Shown: positions 17,646 through 26,428, counted from the first letter of the stretch. The stretch: 49,785 bases of DNA from PHAA01 sp040217755 (GCA_040217755.1 JBEHWJ010000007.1:1-49785); one strand, 5' to 3'. Numbers and translations: made by a program. The notes: generated from the sequence alone by a model not told the origin.

Positions 17646-18356
17646 TTGCTGAAGGCGATAACCTTCGACTTCTGGGATACGCTTTATAAGATCCCCCGCA
17701 ATGAGGGGGTTTTCAAACGGCGGGTAGCCATGTTTCAGGAGGCTTTGGGGGATATGGGTCATCCAGTCGATACCGAATCAATCCGCGAGGCCTTTTATGA
17801 TAGCTGGCAGTATGCCAACCATTATCAGATCGAGTGCGGACTCGACCTTACCCCCCGGGGCCAGCTCGAGTTCGTGTTAAATCAGCTCAACTTAAACCTG
17901 GGCATGGCGGAATGGAAGAAGGCTTATGAAGCCTATACCTCGATAAGGAGGGAATATCCGCCCCGCCTTAATGATGGGGTCCTGGAGACCTTGCCCGTAC
18001 TGGCCGGGCGTTATAAACTGGCAGTTATCTGCAATACCGGGATCTCGCCCGGCCTTATCCTGCGGGACCTTATGCGGACCGACGGGATATTTGAATTTTT
18101 CAGGGTCACCGTGTTCTCCGACGAGGTGCGCTGGGCTAAGCCCAACGTCAAGATATTTGAATATACCCTCCAGCAACTGGAAGTACCCAACCATGAAGCA
18201 GCCCACGTGGGCGACAATAGCAGCACCGATGTGGCCGGGGCCCGGGCGGCCGGCATGACCGCGGTGTGGCTGGCACCGGATGCGGATATATCCGAGATAA
18301 CGGCCGACTGCGACTACCACATCCAAACTCTGCCGGAACTGTTGCAGTTGTTTTAG
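17646..18356 (+). CDS. HAD family hydrolase
   Basis: Haloacid dehalogenase superfamily, 236 residues. Motif I is TFDFWDTL with the nucleophile Asp8; the D+2 position, usually a second Asp, is Trp here and an Asp follows at 11. Motif II is in LAVICNTG near 125, a Lys is in VRWAKPNVKIF near 162, and motif IV is HVGDNSSTDVAGARAAGM near 189. The all-helical cap suggests subfamily IA phosphatases. The start is TTG at 17646 after a GGGGAGGGG site. Substrate unknown. rnhA follows 28 bp downstream. Confidence 0.85.
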   Translation: MLKAITFDFWDTLYKIPRNEGVFKRRVAMFQEALGDMGHPVDTESIREAFYDSWQYANHYQIECGLDLTPRGQLEFVLNQLNLNLGMAEWKKAYEAYTSIRREYPPRLNDGVLETLPVLAGRYKLAVICNTGISPGLILRDLMRTDGIFEFFRVTVFSDEVRWAKPNVKIFEYTLQQLEVPNHEAAHVGDNSSTDVAGARAAGMTAVWLAPDADISEITADCDYHIQTLPELLQLF

Positions 18357-18384
18357 GGTTCTATAAATTGGGAAGGCTGTCCTT

Positions 18385-18840
18385 ATGAAAGAGATCGATA
18401 TATATACCGATGGGGCCTGCTCCGGCAATCCGGGACCAGGGGGATGGGGAGTGGTGCTCCTGTCGGGTCGCCACAGCAAGGAGATCCGGGGCGCGGAGCC
18501 GGAAACCACCAACCAGCGCATGGAACTGCAGGCGGTCATCGAGGCCCTCAGCGCTCTTAAAGTGGCCGGTTGGAAGGTCAACGTTCATTCCGACAGCGCC
18601 TATGTTGTCAATGCCTTCAACCAGAAGTGGCTGGACAAGTGGCAGCGCAATGGCTGGGTCAACAGTAAGAAGGAGCCGGTGGCCAACCAGGACCTGTGGA
18701 AACAGCTGCTGGAGTTGACCAGGGCCAATGAGGTCCGGATAATCAAGGTCAAGGGCCATGCCGGACATGTCTACAACGAGCGCTGCGACGAGTTGGCCCG
18801 CCAGGCCATCAAGGAGATGCGGGCCGGAGAAAAGCCATGA
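18385..18840 (+). CDS. rnhA: Ribonuclease HI
   Basis: Cuts the RNA strand of RNA-DNA hybrids. All four carboxylates of the active site are in place: Asp9 in IYTDGACSGNPG, Glu47 in NQRMELQA, Asp70 in VHSDSAY and Asp135 in ERCDELA. GHAGHVYNERCD corresponds to the conserved His-loop. The protein has 151 residues, the full bacterial length. It overlaps the next gene by four bases (ATGA), so the two are probably translationally coupled. Confidence 0.95.
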   Translation: MKEIDIYTDGACSGNPGPGGWGVVLLSGRHSKEIRGAEPETTNQRMELQAVIEALSALKVAGWKVNVHSDSAYVVNAFNQKWLDKWQRNGWVNSKKEPVANQDLWKQLLELTRANEVRIIKVKGHAGHVYNERCDELARQAIKEMRAGEKP

Positions 18841-19481
18841 GCACGGTGGAGGTGTATCATGGCTGTGAAGATGGCCAGCTGGGGCTGGGTATCCGGGTCA
18901 ACCTCCCGGCTACCGTGCAGGACCTGCTCGATGCCTGGCAGCCCCTCTGCGACGACCAGACCATATTTAAGCAATACGCCCGCGATAATCACGCCCTCTG
19001 TAAAGGGTGCCAGCGCAATTGCTGCAATACCGCCTATGTTATCCCCGACCTGGTCTCTTTCCGCAAGATGGCTGAACTTAAGGGTATGGAATACGAAGAA
19101 TTTACAGCCCGTTATTTCCAGGAAGAGAAATTGGCGGTGGGACTGCTGCGTATGCGGCCCGAACCATGCACATTCCTGCGGGACGACATCTGCTCAATTT
19201 ATCCGATCCGTTCGCTGATATGCCGGTTCTACCTGTGCACCCCTTTGTTGGGCCAGACCGAGCAACTGATATATAAGATCGCCTGGTCGGGCGCCGCCGC
19301 CACTCAGGTGTTCGCCCGCCAGCAAGGCCTGGTCCCGGCCGCCGGGCCGGGAGCCAGCAGCTTCGACCGCCTGTTCCTGAGACTGCTGGATGAATACCGG
19401 GAAAGCCCGGGGGTGGCCAGTTTCCTCGACGCCCGCGAGTATCGCGACATTTCCCTGCACCATTTTCTGGAGGGGGACTGA
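18837..19481 (+). CDS. YkgJ-type cysteine cluster protein
   Basis: A 214-residue protein of the YkgJ/UPF0153 type, which carries a zinc- or iron-chelating cysteine cluster. Cysteines appear as CKGCQRNCCN near 59-67, PCTFLRDDICSIYPIR near 107-121 and CRFYLC near 125-130. Function is unknown for the family. Its start overlaps the rnhA stop. A strong terminator about 50 bases after its stop closes the unit. Confidence 0.82.
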   Translation: MSTVEVYHGCEDGQLGLGIRVNLPATVQDLLDAWQPLCDDQTIFKQYARDNHALCKGCQRNCCNTAYVIPDLVSFRKMAELKGMEYEEFTARYFQEEKLAVGLLRMRPEPCTFLRDDICSIYPIRSLICRFYLCTPLLGQTEQLIYKIAWSGAAATQVFARQQGLVPAAGPGASSFDRLFLRLLDEYRESPGVASFLDAREYRDISLHHFLEGD

Positions 19482-19533
19482 TCTCCGCCCCCCGAGGATT
19501 TTGCCCCCAGCAGCTTTACAAATGGTTAAACAG

Positions 19534-19558
19534 ACTGCTCCGACGGGCAGTTTTTTTT
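19534..19558 (+). terminator. Intrinsic terminator after the cysteine-cluster gene
   Basis: ACTGC (19534-19538) pairs with GCAGT, with inner CC/GG pairs around a short loop, followed by eight Ts (19551-19558). Confidence 0.85.
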
Positions 19559-19574
19559 GTCCCCGGCAGGATTA

Positions 19575-19624
19575 TTGCTGCTCAGATGGAATTAAAATAA
19601 TGTTGAGATTAAAATAATGTTGAT
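19575..19624 (+). repeat. Tandem 17-bp repeat, possible operator or promoter of the liv operon
   Basis: The 17-base unit ATTAAAATAATGTTGAG occurs at 19591-19607 and again at 19608-19624 with only the last base changed. It lies between the upstream terminator and the livK-type gene. A possible promoter, TTGCTG (19575-19580), 17 bases, then TAATGT, overlaps the first copy. Two adjacent identical sites one and a half helical turns apart could bind a regulator. Confidence 0.45.
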
Positions 19625-19680
19625 AAATGTAGAGAGGAGGACAGCGATTCCGGACCGCGATTATTTAGGGAGGGATATAT

Positions 19681-20874
19681 TTGAAGAGAAGGTTTATGAA
19701 GAGGATAGCCCTGTTGCTCTGCCTGCTGATGGTCTTCTCGGTCTTGGGCGGTTGCGCCAGCAAGCAGCAGACTCCCCAGCAGGGTGCCCCGGCCGCGGGA
19801 GACAAGATCAAACTCGGTTTCCTGGGCGCCCTGACCGGCTCAGTGGCCAACTATGGTATCCCGGCACAAAAGGGGATGCAGATGGCCATCGATGAATTGA
19901 ACGCCAAAGGCGGCATCCTCGGCAAACAGGTGGAAGGCATTTATTACGACAACAAAGGCGAGAGCAGTGAGATCGCCAACATCACCACCAAATACATAAC
20001 GGTGGACAAAGTGTCAGCCCTGATCGGCGACCCCTGTACCGGTCTGACCAAGGTGGCAGCCGATATCGCCCAGAAGAACAAGATGGTCATCTTCTCCGCC
20101 GGTGCTACTGGTGCGGGCGTGGTGGAGATCGGCGACTATGTATTCCGCAATACCCTGCTGGACACGGTGGCGGCCCCGGCGGTAGTGGATTGGATGATCA
20201 ACACCAAGGGTTGGAAGAACCTGGCTATCATCACTTCCGGCAACAATGGCTACAGTACGGCCCTGACTCCCATCTTCAAGCAGGCCATCACTGAAAAAGG
20301 CGGCAAGATCGTCCTCGAAGACACCGTCAATGACGGTGAGACTGACTTCACCGCCCAGGTCACCAAGCTGAAAAATGCCGGCGCCGATGCCCTGGTCTTT
20401 ACCGGCTATTATACTGAAGCGGCTTTGATTATGAATGAAGCCCAGAAGAAGGGCTTGAATATCTCCATGGTCGGCGGTGACGGGCTCTATGGGCAGGATC
20501 TGGCCAAACTGGGCGGCACGGCCGTGCAGGAGAAGGTCATCTTCTATGCCGGTTTTTCCGCTGACCAGCCCAGCGCTGAAACCGCTAAGTTCCTGGAAGC
20601 CTACCGGGCCAGGTTCAAAGAGGACCCGGATATGTTCTCCGCCCAGTATTACGATGCGGTGATGATCATTGCCAAGGCTATGACCGACGCCAAGAGCACC
20701 GACCCCAGCGTTTATAAAGCTGAATTGGCCAAGCTGAAAGACTATCCTGGCGTATCGGGTGTTACTACCTTTGGCGCCAACCGTGAACCGATCAAGAGCC
20801 CGGTTTGCCTGCTGACCGTAAAAGGGGATAAATTCCCAGCCCTGCTGGAGAAGATTCCCGTGCAGGTAAAATAG
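19681..20874 (+). CDS. livK: Branched-chain amino acid ABC transporter, binding lipoprotein
   Basis: Periplasmic-binding-protein-type receptor of the leucine/isoleucine/valine family (Peripla_BP_6), tethered as a lipoprotein. The signal peptide ends in a lipobox, LGGC, with the lipid-bearing Cys near 25. The mature part opens with IKLGFLGALTGSVANYG, a standard LivK start. The length of 397 is normal. Two starts are possible: TTG at 19681 behind GGGAGGG, and ATG at 19696 behind AGAAGG. Substrate could also be amides, urea or aromatic compounds. It is separated from livH by a terminator-like hairpin, which would leave more receptor than permease. Confidence 0.88.
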   Translation: MKRRFMKRIALLLCLLMVFSVLGGCASKQQTPQQGAPAAGDKIKLGFLGALTGSVANYGIPAQKGMQMAIDELNAKGGILGKQVEGIYYDNKGESSEIANITTKYITVDKVSALIGDPCTGLTKVAADIAQKNKMVIFSAGATGAGVVEIGDYVFRNTLLDTVAAPAVVDWMINTKGWKNLAIITSGNNGYSTALTPIFKQAITEKGGKIVLEDTVNDGETDFTAQVTKLKNAGADALVFTGYYTEAALIMNEAQKKGLNISMVGGDGLYGQDLAKLGGTAVQEKVIFYAGFSADQPSAETAKFLEAYRARFKEDPDMFSAQYYDAVMIIAKAMTDAKSTDPSVYKAELAKLKDYPGVSGVTTFGANREPIKSPVCLLTVKGDKFPALLEKIPVQVK

Positions 20875-20902
20875 CGCCTATGCCAGCCTGAAATCCGGCC
20901 AG

Positions 20903-20929
20903 GGCCCGTCCTTCCGGGGGCGGGCCTTT
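20903..20929 (+). terminator. Attenuating hairpin between livK and livH
   Basis: GGCCCG near 20903-20908 pairs with CGGGCC at 20921-20926 around a GC-rich arm and is followed by a weak T-rich run. This is a common arrangement that lowers expression of the permease genes relative to the receptor. Confidence 0.5.
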
Positions 20930-21013
20930 GTCGGGGTCATATCCGGTTTAACATCCGTCGGGGGACGGGCTGTGTTAAACTGTATATGATTTGCACGTAA
21001 CAGGAGGATGCTC

Positions 21014-21886
21014 ATGTTCCTGGAGCAACTGTTGAACGGTTTGACCCTGGGCAGTTCCTATGCCTTGATCGCCCTGGGTTATACGATGGTCTACGGAATT
21101 ATCCAGCTTATCAATTTCGCCCACGGCGAGGTATATATGTTCGGGGCTTTTGTAGGGTTGTTCCTGGTCACCGCCGGGGTCAACATATTTGTGGCCTTGC
21201 TGGGGGCCATGACTTTTTGCATGCTTTTAGGGATGCTCATCGAGAGAGTGGCCTATCGCCCCCTGCGGGGCAAAGCCTCCCGCCTGTCGGCCCTGATAAG
21301 CGCCATCGGGGTGTCCATATTCCTGTCCACCTTGATGGTCTTGTACCGGGGCCCCAACACCACCCGCTACCCGGAAGTGCTGGGGGGCTCCACCTTCCAG
21401 TTGGGAAGCTTGCAGGTCTCGACCCTGCAGATAATTATCCTGCTGATAGCTGCGCTTCTGATGGTGGTGCTGGAGCTGGCCATAAAGAAAACCCGGGTCG
21501 GCAAGGCCATGCGGGCCTGTTCCCAGGACCTGGAGGCCTCCAAATTGATGGGCGTCAACGTCAACCGCATAATCTCCCTGACCTTCGCTACCGGGTCGGC
21601 CCTGGCCGCCGCCGGGGGAGTGATGGTGGGCATTTATTACAACGCTGTCTGGCCTTATATGGGAACCCTGGCCGGGCTCAAGGCCTTTTCGGCCGCGGTG
21701 CTGGGCGGGATCGGCTCGGTACCCGGCGCCATGATCGGGGGTCTGAGCCTGGGGGTGCTGGAGATCATGGGGGTAGCTTACCTATCGTCTTCCTATAAGG
21801 ATGCTATCGCCTTCGCCATACTGATTTTGGTGCTCATAATCCGACCCCAGGGCATTTTTGGCCGGAAGATTTCGAAAAAGGTGTAG
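21014..21886 (+). CDS. livH: Branched-chain amino acid ABC transporter permease LivH
   Basis: Inner permease subunit of the Liv-type importer, 290 residues with about eight membrane segments. TLGSSYALIALGYTMVYG near the start and the LGGIGSVPGAMIGG block near 231 are typical of this family. I start at ATG 21014 because CAGGAGG (21001-21007) then sits at proper distance; ATG 21008 would be too close. It runs straight into livM with seven bases between. Confidence 0.9.
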   Translation: MFLEQLLNGLTLGSSYALIALGYTMVYGIIQLINFAHGEVYMFGAFVGLFLVTAGVNIFVALLGAMTFCMLLGMLIERVAYRPLRGKASRLSALISAIGVSIFLSTLMVLYRGPNTTRYPEVLGGSTFQLGSLQVSTLQIIILLIAALLMVVLELAIKKTRVGKAMRACSQDLEASKLMGVNVNRIISLTFATGSALAAAGGVMVGIYYNAVWPYMGTLAGLKAFSAAVLGGIGSVPGAMIGGLSLGVLEIMGVAYLSSSYKDAIAFAILILVLIIRPQGIFGRKISKKV

Positions 21887-21893
21887 GTGAACC

Positions 21894-22775
21894 GTGCTGG
21901 ACGCTTTCCTGACCCAAACCATAGACGCTTACTATCTGCGCATAATGATCTTCATCGGCATCAACATCATCCTGGCCCTGGGACTAAACCTGATCACCGG
22001 GGTGACCGGGCAGCTATCGATGGGACATGCCGGATTTATGAGCCTGGGAGCCTATACCTCGGCCATCCTGTCCACGCAGCTGGATGCCCCCTTCGCCCTG
22101 GCCCTCCTGGGCGGAGCGTTGATGGCGGCATTTTTCGGTTTCCTTATCGGCATCCCCACCCTGAGGTTGGAGGGGGATTACCTGGCCATGGTCACTATTG
22201 GCTTCGCGGAGATTATCAGGGTCTTCTTCCTGAACTTCGGCCCGGGCGGGAAAGCGGTCGGCCTTTCCGGCATCCCCCAGGAAACCGGTTTTACCGTGGT
22301 ATGGCTGCTGGTCATAGCCGTCATCTTTCTAAATCGGCAGCTGCTGAACTCCAGGGTGGGGCGTTCCCTTTACGCCATCCGCGAAAACGAGATAGCCGCT
22401 GAAGCCTGCGGGGTCAACACCACCCGCATGAAGGTGCTGGCCTTCACGGTCGGTTCCCTGCTGGGGGGGTTGGGGGGTGGCCTCTACTCCCACTACATGT
22501 ACTACATCAATCCCCAGGATTTCGGTTTCATGAAGTCCATCGAGCTGCTGAATATGGTGGTACTGGGCGGCTTGGGCAGCATACCCGGCACCGTCATCGG
22601 GGTGATCATCCTGACCATCCTGCCAGAGATGCTGCGCATCGTGGATGAATACCGGCTCCTGTTTTATGGGGCGTTGTTGGTCATCCTTATGATATTCCGC
22701 CCCAACGGTCTGCTCGGCGACGTCCGCGTCTACGACATCAGAAAGTGGTGGGACAAGAGGAGGGTGAAGGAATGA
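21894..22775 (+). CDS. livM: Branched-chain amino acid ABC transporter permease LivM
   Basis: Second permease subunit, 293 residues with about nine membrane segments. GLNLITGVTGQLSMGHAGFMSLGAY near residues 27-51 and LGGLGSIPGTVIG near 223 are family hallmarks. The start is a GTG at 21894 with an AGGTGA site directly upstream. Its stop overlaps the livG start by four bases (ATGA), a sign of translational coupling. Confidence 0.9.
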   Translation: MLDAFLTQTIDAYYLRIMIFIGINIILALGLNLITGVTGQLSMGHAGFMSLGAYTSAILSTQLDAPFALALLGGALMAAFFGFLIGIPTLRLEGDYLAMVTIGFAEIIRVFFLNFGPGGKAVGLSGIPQETGFTVVWLLVIAVIFLNRQLLNSRVGRSLYAIRENEIAAEACGVNTTRMKVLAFTVGSLLGGLGGGLYSHYMYYINPQDFGFMKSIELLNMVVLGGLGSIPGTVIGVIILTILPEMLRIVDEYRLLFYGALLVILMIFRPNGLLGDVRVYDIRKWWDKRRVKE

Positions 22776-23536
22776 GCATCCTGGAGATGACCAAGATAAG
22801 CCAGGAATTTGGCGGCCTGCGCGCTGTAGACGCCGTCAGCCTGAGCGTCTCCCCCCAGGAGATATTCGGCATCATCGGACCCAATGGGGCCGGTAAAACC
22901 ACCCTGTTCAACATAATCACCGGCATCTACCAGCCCACTGAGGGGCAACTCCTGTTCCAGGACCGGCGCATCGATGGGATGGCACCCTATGATATCGCCC
23001 GCCTGGGTATCGGCCGCACCTTTCAGAATATTCGCCTGTTCAGCAAACTATCGGTCCTCGACAACGTAAGGGTGGGTCGTTTCGGCGTAACCCGCAGCGG
23101 TTTTTGGAGTGGCCTGTTGGGGCTGCCGGGAGGCCGGCGGGAAGAGAAGGAAACCAAGTCCCGCTCCATGGAGCTCTTGGAGATGGTGGATCTGACCGAT
23201 AAACGCCATGAATATGCGGAAAACCTCGCCTATGGCGAACAGCGCCGCCTGGAGATCGCCCGGGCCCTGGCCCTTAATCCATCCCTGTTGCTGCTGGATG
23301 AACCGGGGGCGGGCATGAACGCCGGCGAGAAAGAGGAATTGATGGCTTTCATCCGCCGCATCCGCGACCAGCTAAATCTCACCATCATCCTGGTCGAGCA
23401 CGATATGAACCTGGTCATGAACATCTGCGAACGCATCGCGGTGCTAGATTATGGCCGCAAGATCGCCGAAGGGACCCCCACTCAGGTAAAAAACGACGAG
23501 AGGGTCATCCAGTCCTACCTTGGGGTGGGGGCATGA
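22772..23536 (+). CDS. livG: Branched-chain amino acid ABC transporter ATPase LivG
   Basis: ABC ATPase of 254 residues. Walker A is GPNGAGKT near 36-43, the signature is LAYGEQRRLEIARA near 151, with LAYGEQ in place of LSGGQ as is normal for LivG, and Walker B is LLLLDEPGAGMN near 170. EHDMNLVMNICERI near 206 carries the H-loop. I start at ATG 22772 after an AGGAGGGTGA site. The usual partner ATPase livF is not found; an EamA transporter gene starts at the position where livF would be expected. Confidence 0.92.
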   Translation: MSILEMTKISQEFGGLRAVDAVSLSVSPQEIFGIIGPNGAGKTTLFNIITGIYQPTEGQLLFQDRRIDGMAPYDIARLGIGRTFQNIRLFSKLSVLDNVRVGRFGVTRSGFWSGLLGLPGGRREEKETKSRSMELLEMVDLTDKRHEYAENLAYGEQRRLEIARALALNPSLLLLDEPGAGMNAGEKEELMAFIRRIRDQLNLTIILVEHDMNLVMNICERIAVLDYGRKIAEGTPTQVKNDERVIQSYLGVGA

Positions 23537-24429
23537 GACCAGCCTTAATCTACCTGGCCCTGTTTATATCGGTCCTTTGTATGTCCACCTCTTCGATCAT
23601 GATCCGCTATATCACCGCCCCGGCCCTGGTTATCGCCCTCTACCGGGTAATCTTCACCGCCGGGCTGACAGCGATTTTGGGCAGCACCTCGCCGGTCGGC
23701 ATCAAAGAACTCAAGCGCCGTGATCTTATGTATATTCTGGCCTCAGGGGTTTTCCTGGCTCTGCACCTGGGGCTGTGGATAACCTCGCTGAGCTATACCA
23801 GCATCTCCAGTTCGGTGTTGTTTACCAACCTGCAGGTGATATTCGTGCTGGTGTTGTCGGCCTGGCTGCTTAAGGAGAAGGTGAACCGCTGGGTACAGGG
23901 AGGTATCTTCCTGGCCCTGCTGGGTAGTCTCCTGATAGTGCAGGGGGACCTGCAGTCGGGCCGGCTGCTGGGCGATATGCTGGCCCTGCTGAGCGGGCTC
24001 TTCATCGCCTTGTATTTCCTGATAGGCCGGGACGTGCGTTCCCGCGTGGATGTCTGGACTTATACCTCCCTAGCGGCGGCGGCGGCCTCGGTGGTCCTGC
24101 TGGCGGTCTGTCCCGCCTTGGGCCTCAAGTTGACCGGTTATCCCCGCCTGGACTGGATGCTGTTCCTGCTGCAGGCGGCCGGTCCAGGCATAATAGGGCA
24201 TGCTACCCTGAACTGGGCCCTAAAATATGTAAAAGCCCCCGTAGTATCGGTATCGGTGCTGGGAGAATCGGTGGGGGCTAGTATCCTGGCTTACCTGATT
24301 TTTGGCGAGGCCCTGGCCTGGTATCAATTGGCCGGTGGCTTCCTGATTCTGTCCGGGATCTACATAGCCGCTACCCGGGAACATGGCCCGGCGGGGGAAG
24401 CGGTCGATATCAGCCTTCCTCCCGCCTGA
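23533..24429 (+). CDS. EamA/DMT family transporter
   Basis: Drug/metabolite transporter superfamily member, 298 residues with about ten membrane segments arranged as two EamA repeats, the second beginning near 155. Members export amino acids, nucleobases or other metabolites. It overlaps the livG stop by four bases (ATGA), so it belongs to the liv operon and stands where livF would be expected. That suggests uptake and efflux of related compounds, which is inference. Convergent with the SpoIID-domain gene. Confidence 0.87.
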   Translation: MRPALIYLALFISVLCMSTSSIMIRYITAPALVIALYRVIFTAGLTAILGSTSPVGIKELKRRDLMYILASGVFLALHLGLWITSLSYTSISSSVLFTNLQVIFVLVLSAWLLKEKVNRWVQGGIFLALLGSLLIVQGDLQSGRLLGDMLALLSGLFIALYFLIGRDVRSRVDVWTYTSLAAAAASVVLLAVCPALGLKLTGYPRLDWMLFLLQAAGPGIIGHATLNWALKYVKAPVVSVSVLGESVGASILAYLIFGEALAWYQLAGGFLILSGIYIAATREHGPAGEAVDISLPPA

Positions 24430-24438
24430 GATATCCAG

Positions 24439-25425
24439 CTATTGATATAGTTGGTTCCACATGGTGCCGGGAAAATAATGTTCCACGATGGTGCGGGCGT
24501 TCTGACCTTCATTGGCCATCATATAGGCGCCCCACTGCTCCATACCGCAGCCGTGCCCCCAGCCCTTGCCTTTGAACACCACATCGTTGCCTTCCACTCC
24601 CACGCTGGTGAAATAAGTTGAGAAAAGCTTGTCAAAACCCACCTTCTCGCGCAGGTCTACCGCGGGGATGGAGGCCGAGCCGGCCACGACAGTCAGGGCC
24701 CGTCCGGAAGGGCCTTTCTCACCGATCCTGAAGTCATCCAGGGAACCCGCGTTGGCCCCCATGATATTCTTGATGGCGGAACGAGGCACCTTGACCGTCC
24801 AATCCCGGTATTTTTCCGGGGCTGCCTGCAGCCCGTTGGTATCCACCGGTACTATATAGGCGGCGGCTTTATCCTTCAACTTGGGGAAGCCTTCTTCGAT
24901 GCTGGCGGTTTTCTCCGGTGAGGCCGAGGAGAAGAGGGCATAGACGAATTTACCCTGGTAAGTCAAAACCTGACCCCTGGTCTCATCCACCGCCTTGGCG
25001 ATCTCCGGGGTTATCTTTTTGGCGTCATAAGCCTGAAACTCGGTGTGGTCATCGCTGACATCGGTGCCATGTTTGCTGCGGGTACCATTCTCATAATTGA
25101 GCAGGGCCAGGGTCATGGTACGGGCTACGATAGCCTGGGCTTTAAGTGCTTCTGGGGGGAATTGGGGCCCAATCTCGGCTGCCACCACTCCTTTAAGGTA
25201 TTCTTCCAGTTTTATCTCTTGCTTCTGGCCGGTAGCACTGCGGTAGAGGGTGACGCTGGGTTCGGTTTTGTACTGGGTGACCTCCGGGGCCAGCGGTACC
25301 TGTTGTTTTTCCGGGATCAGGTCCGGTTTCCTGGCGGACTGGTTGCATCCGCCCATCGCCAGCAGGGCCACCACCAGAGGCACTAAAAGCAATGAGGCTA
25401 CTTTGTTTCTATTGCTGTACCGCAA
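24439..25425 (-). CDS. SpoIID/LytB domain lipoprotein
   Basis: A 328-residue exported protein with a SpoIID/LytB domain. The signal peptide ends in LLAMGGC, a lipobox, with the lipidated Cys near 27, so it should be membrane-tethered. The domain shows EYLKGVVAAEIGPQFPPEALKAQA near 94-117 and ends with GKGWGHGCGMEQWGAYMMA near 288-306. SpoIID proteins are peptidoglycan lytic transglycosylases in sporulation, while LytB-type relatives act in vegetative wall turnover or amidase activation. The lipid anchor argues that this is not the canonical SpoIID. No sporulation genes surround it. Confidence 0.85.
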   Translation of the reverse strand: MRYSNRNKVASLLLVPLVVALLAMGGCNQSARKPDLIPEKQQVPLAPEVTQYKTEPSVTLYRSATGQKQEIKLEEYLKGVVAAEIGPQFPPEALKAQAIVARTMTLALLNYENGTRSKHGTDVSDDHTEFQAYDAKKITPEIAKAVDETRGQVLTYQGKFVYALFSSASPEKTASIEEGFPKLKDKAAAYIVPVDTNGLQAAPEKYRDWTVKVPRSAIKNIMGANAGSLDDFRIGEKGPSGRALTVVAGSASIPAVDLREKVGFDKLFSTYFTSVGVEGNDVVFKGKGWGHGCGMEQWGAYMMANEGQNARTIVEHYFPGTMWNQLYQ

Positions 25426-25482
25426 ATATATCTCTCCTTTACTATTATTTTGCTTCGGGCTTATTCTTTGCGGCCGGGCAAA

Positions 25483-25511
25483 TTGTTATGAATGTTGGCT
25501 TCAGGTATAAT
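25483..25511 (+). promoter_or_regulatory. Likely promoter upstream of trmL
   Basis: TTGTTA (25483-25488), a 17-base spacer and TATAAT (25506-25511) form a good sigma-A type promoter on the plus strand. It would give a leader of about 180 bases before trmL. I see no gene in that leader. Confidence 0.55.
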
Positions 25512-25696
25512 TTGGGGCATGGACGGGGCGGCGGCCAAACCAGATCGGAATCAGGGCCCGAAAACAGCCCCACTGCTGTTGCGGCCAGGACCGGGCGGCG
25601 GTATCCGATCAGATCTGTCTGGGCTGGACTTATGTTAATGTTGATTATTGCAGACGGCGGGGGACCCAATTCGTTGACGGTGGTGAAAGAGGAGTC

Positions 25697-26155
25697 ATGC
25701 AGATAGTACTGGTGCAACCGGAGATACCGCAGAATACCGGCAACATAGCCCGCACCTGCGCGTTGACCGGCACCACCCTGAACCTGGTCAAACCCCTGGG
25801 ATTTTCGGTGAATGATCGCTACCTGAAGCGGGCCGGACTGGATTACTGGAATCAGGTGGAGGTCAGAATCTGGGAGAGTTTCGCCGAATTTTGCCAAGCC
25901 CACCGGGACCACCGGTTCTACCTGGCCACCACCCATGCCCCGCGCGGTTACCACCAGGTCCGCTACCACCTCGAAGACGTGTTGGTTTTCGGGTGCGAGA
26001 CCCGGGGCCTGCCCCCGCATATCCTGGAGGCCTTCCCGGAAGGCCGGATCCGTATCCCCATGCGGGACACGGGACGCTCCCTTAACCTGTCCAATGCGGC
26101 AGCCATTATATTGTATGAGGCCTTGAGGCAGAACGGTTTCGGCGGGCTCCGATAA
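25697..26155 (+). CDS. trmL: tRNA (cytidine/uridine(34)-2'-O)-methyltransferase TrmL
   Basis: SPOUT-class methyltransferase that 2'-O-methylates the wobble base of certain leucine tRNAs. The 152 residues open with QPEIPQNTGNIARTC, the family hallmark. VFGCETRGLP near 97-106 and IPMRDTGRSLNLSNAAAI near 117-134 form the knotted SAM site. The ATG at 25697 follows GAGGAG. Its last codon overlaps the T-run of the terminator of the opposing ferredoxin gene. Confidence 0.93.
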   Translation: MQIVLVQPEIPQNTGNIARTCALTGTTLNLVKPLGFSVNDRYLKRAGLDYWNQVEVRIWESFAEFCQAHRDHRFYLATTHAPRGYHQVRYHLEDVLVFGCETRGLPPHILEAFPEGRIRIPMRDTGRSLNLSNAAAIILYEALRQNGFGGLR

Positions 26156-26187
26156 AAAAACTCCCGCCGAAGTTCCGGCAGGAGTCA
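26154..26187 (-). terminator. Intrinsic terminator of the ferredoxin gene
   Basis: Read on the minus strand, ACTCCTGCCG pairs with CGGCGGGAGT (arms at 26177-26186 and 26160-26169, one mismatch), and seven Ts follow, seen as As at 26154-26160. The T-run overlaps the trmL stop codon on the other strand. Confidence 0.85.
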
Positions 26188-26214
26188 CGCAGTGCGCATT
26201 ATGATTGCGGTTAT

Positions 26215-26391
26215 TTATTCATCCATCGGTTGAGGGGCCTCGGTCGGGCAGATATCCGCGCATGAACCGCAGTCGGTGCACAAATCCGGATTTATCACGT
26301 ATTTATCTTCACCCTCCGAGATGGCTTCCACCGGGCATTCCTCTAAGCAGAGGCCACAGGCGATGCAATCGTCGTTTATGAAGTAGGCCAT
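26215..26391 (-). CDS. 2[4Fe-4S] ferredoxin, 58 residues
   Basis: Clostridial-type low-potential electron carrier. Two CxxCxxCxxxCP motifs are intact: Cys9, 12, 15 and 19, and Cys38, 41, 44 and 48, with prolines after the fourth Cys of each. The C-terminal part after the second motif is short and acidic. The ATG at 26391 has a GGAGGCG site six bases upstream. It is a complete single-gene unit, with a perfect promoter 38 bases upstream and its own terminator, so it is probably strongly expressed. It may serve the iron-sulfur enzymes nearby or hydrogen and CO2 metabolism elsewhere; partners are unknown. Confidence 0.95.
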   Translation of the reverse strand: MAYFINDDCIACGLCLEECPVEAISEGEDKYVINPDLCTDCGSCADICPTEAPQPMDE

Positions 26392-26428
26392 TTGTTTCGC
26401 CTCCTTTGCTCAAAATCACAATAATAGC

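Noticed and set aside
25519..25638. 39-codon ORF in the trmL leader
   Set aside because: No ribosome site at useful distance and a composition biased to Gly and Pro typical of chance frames.
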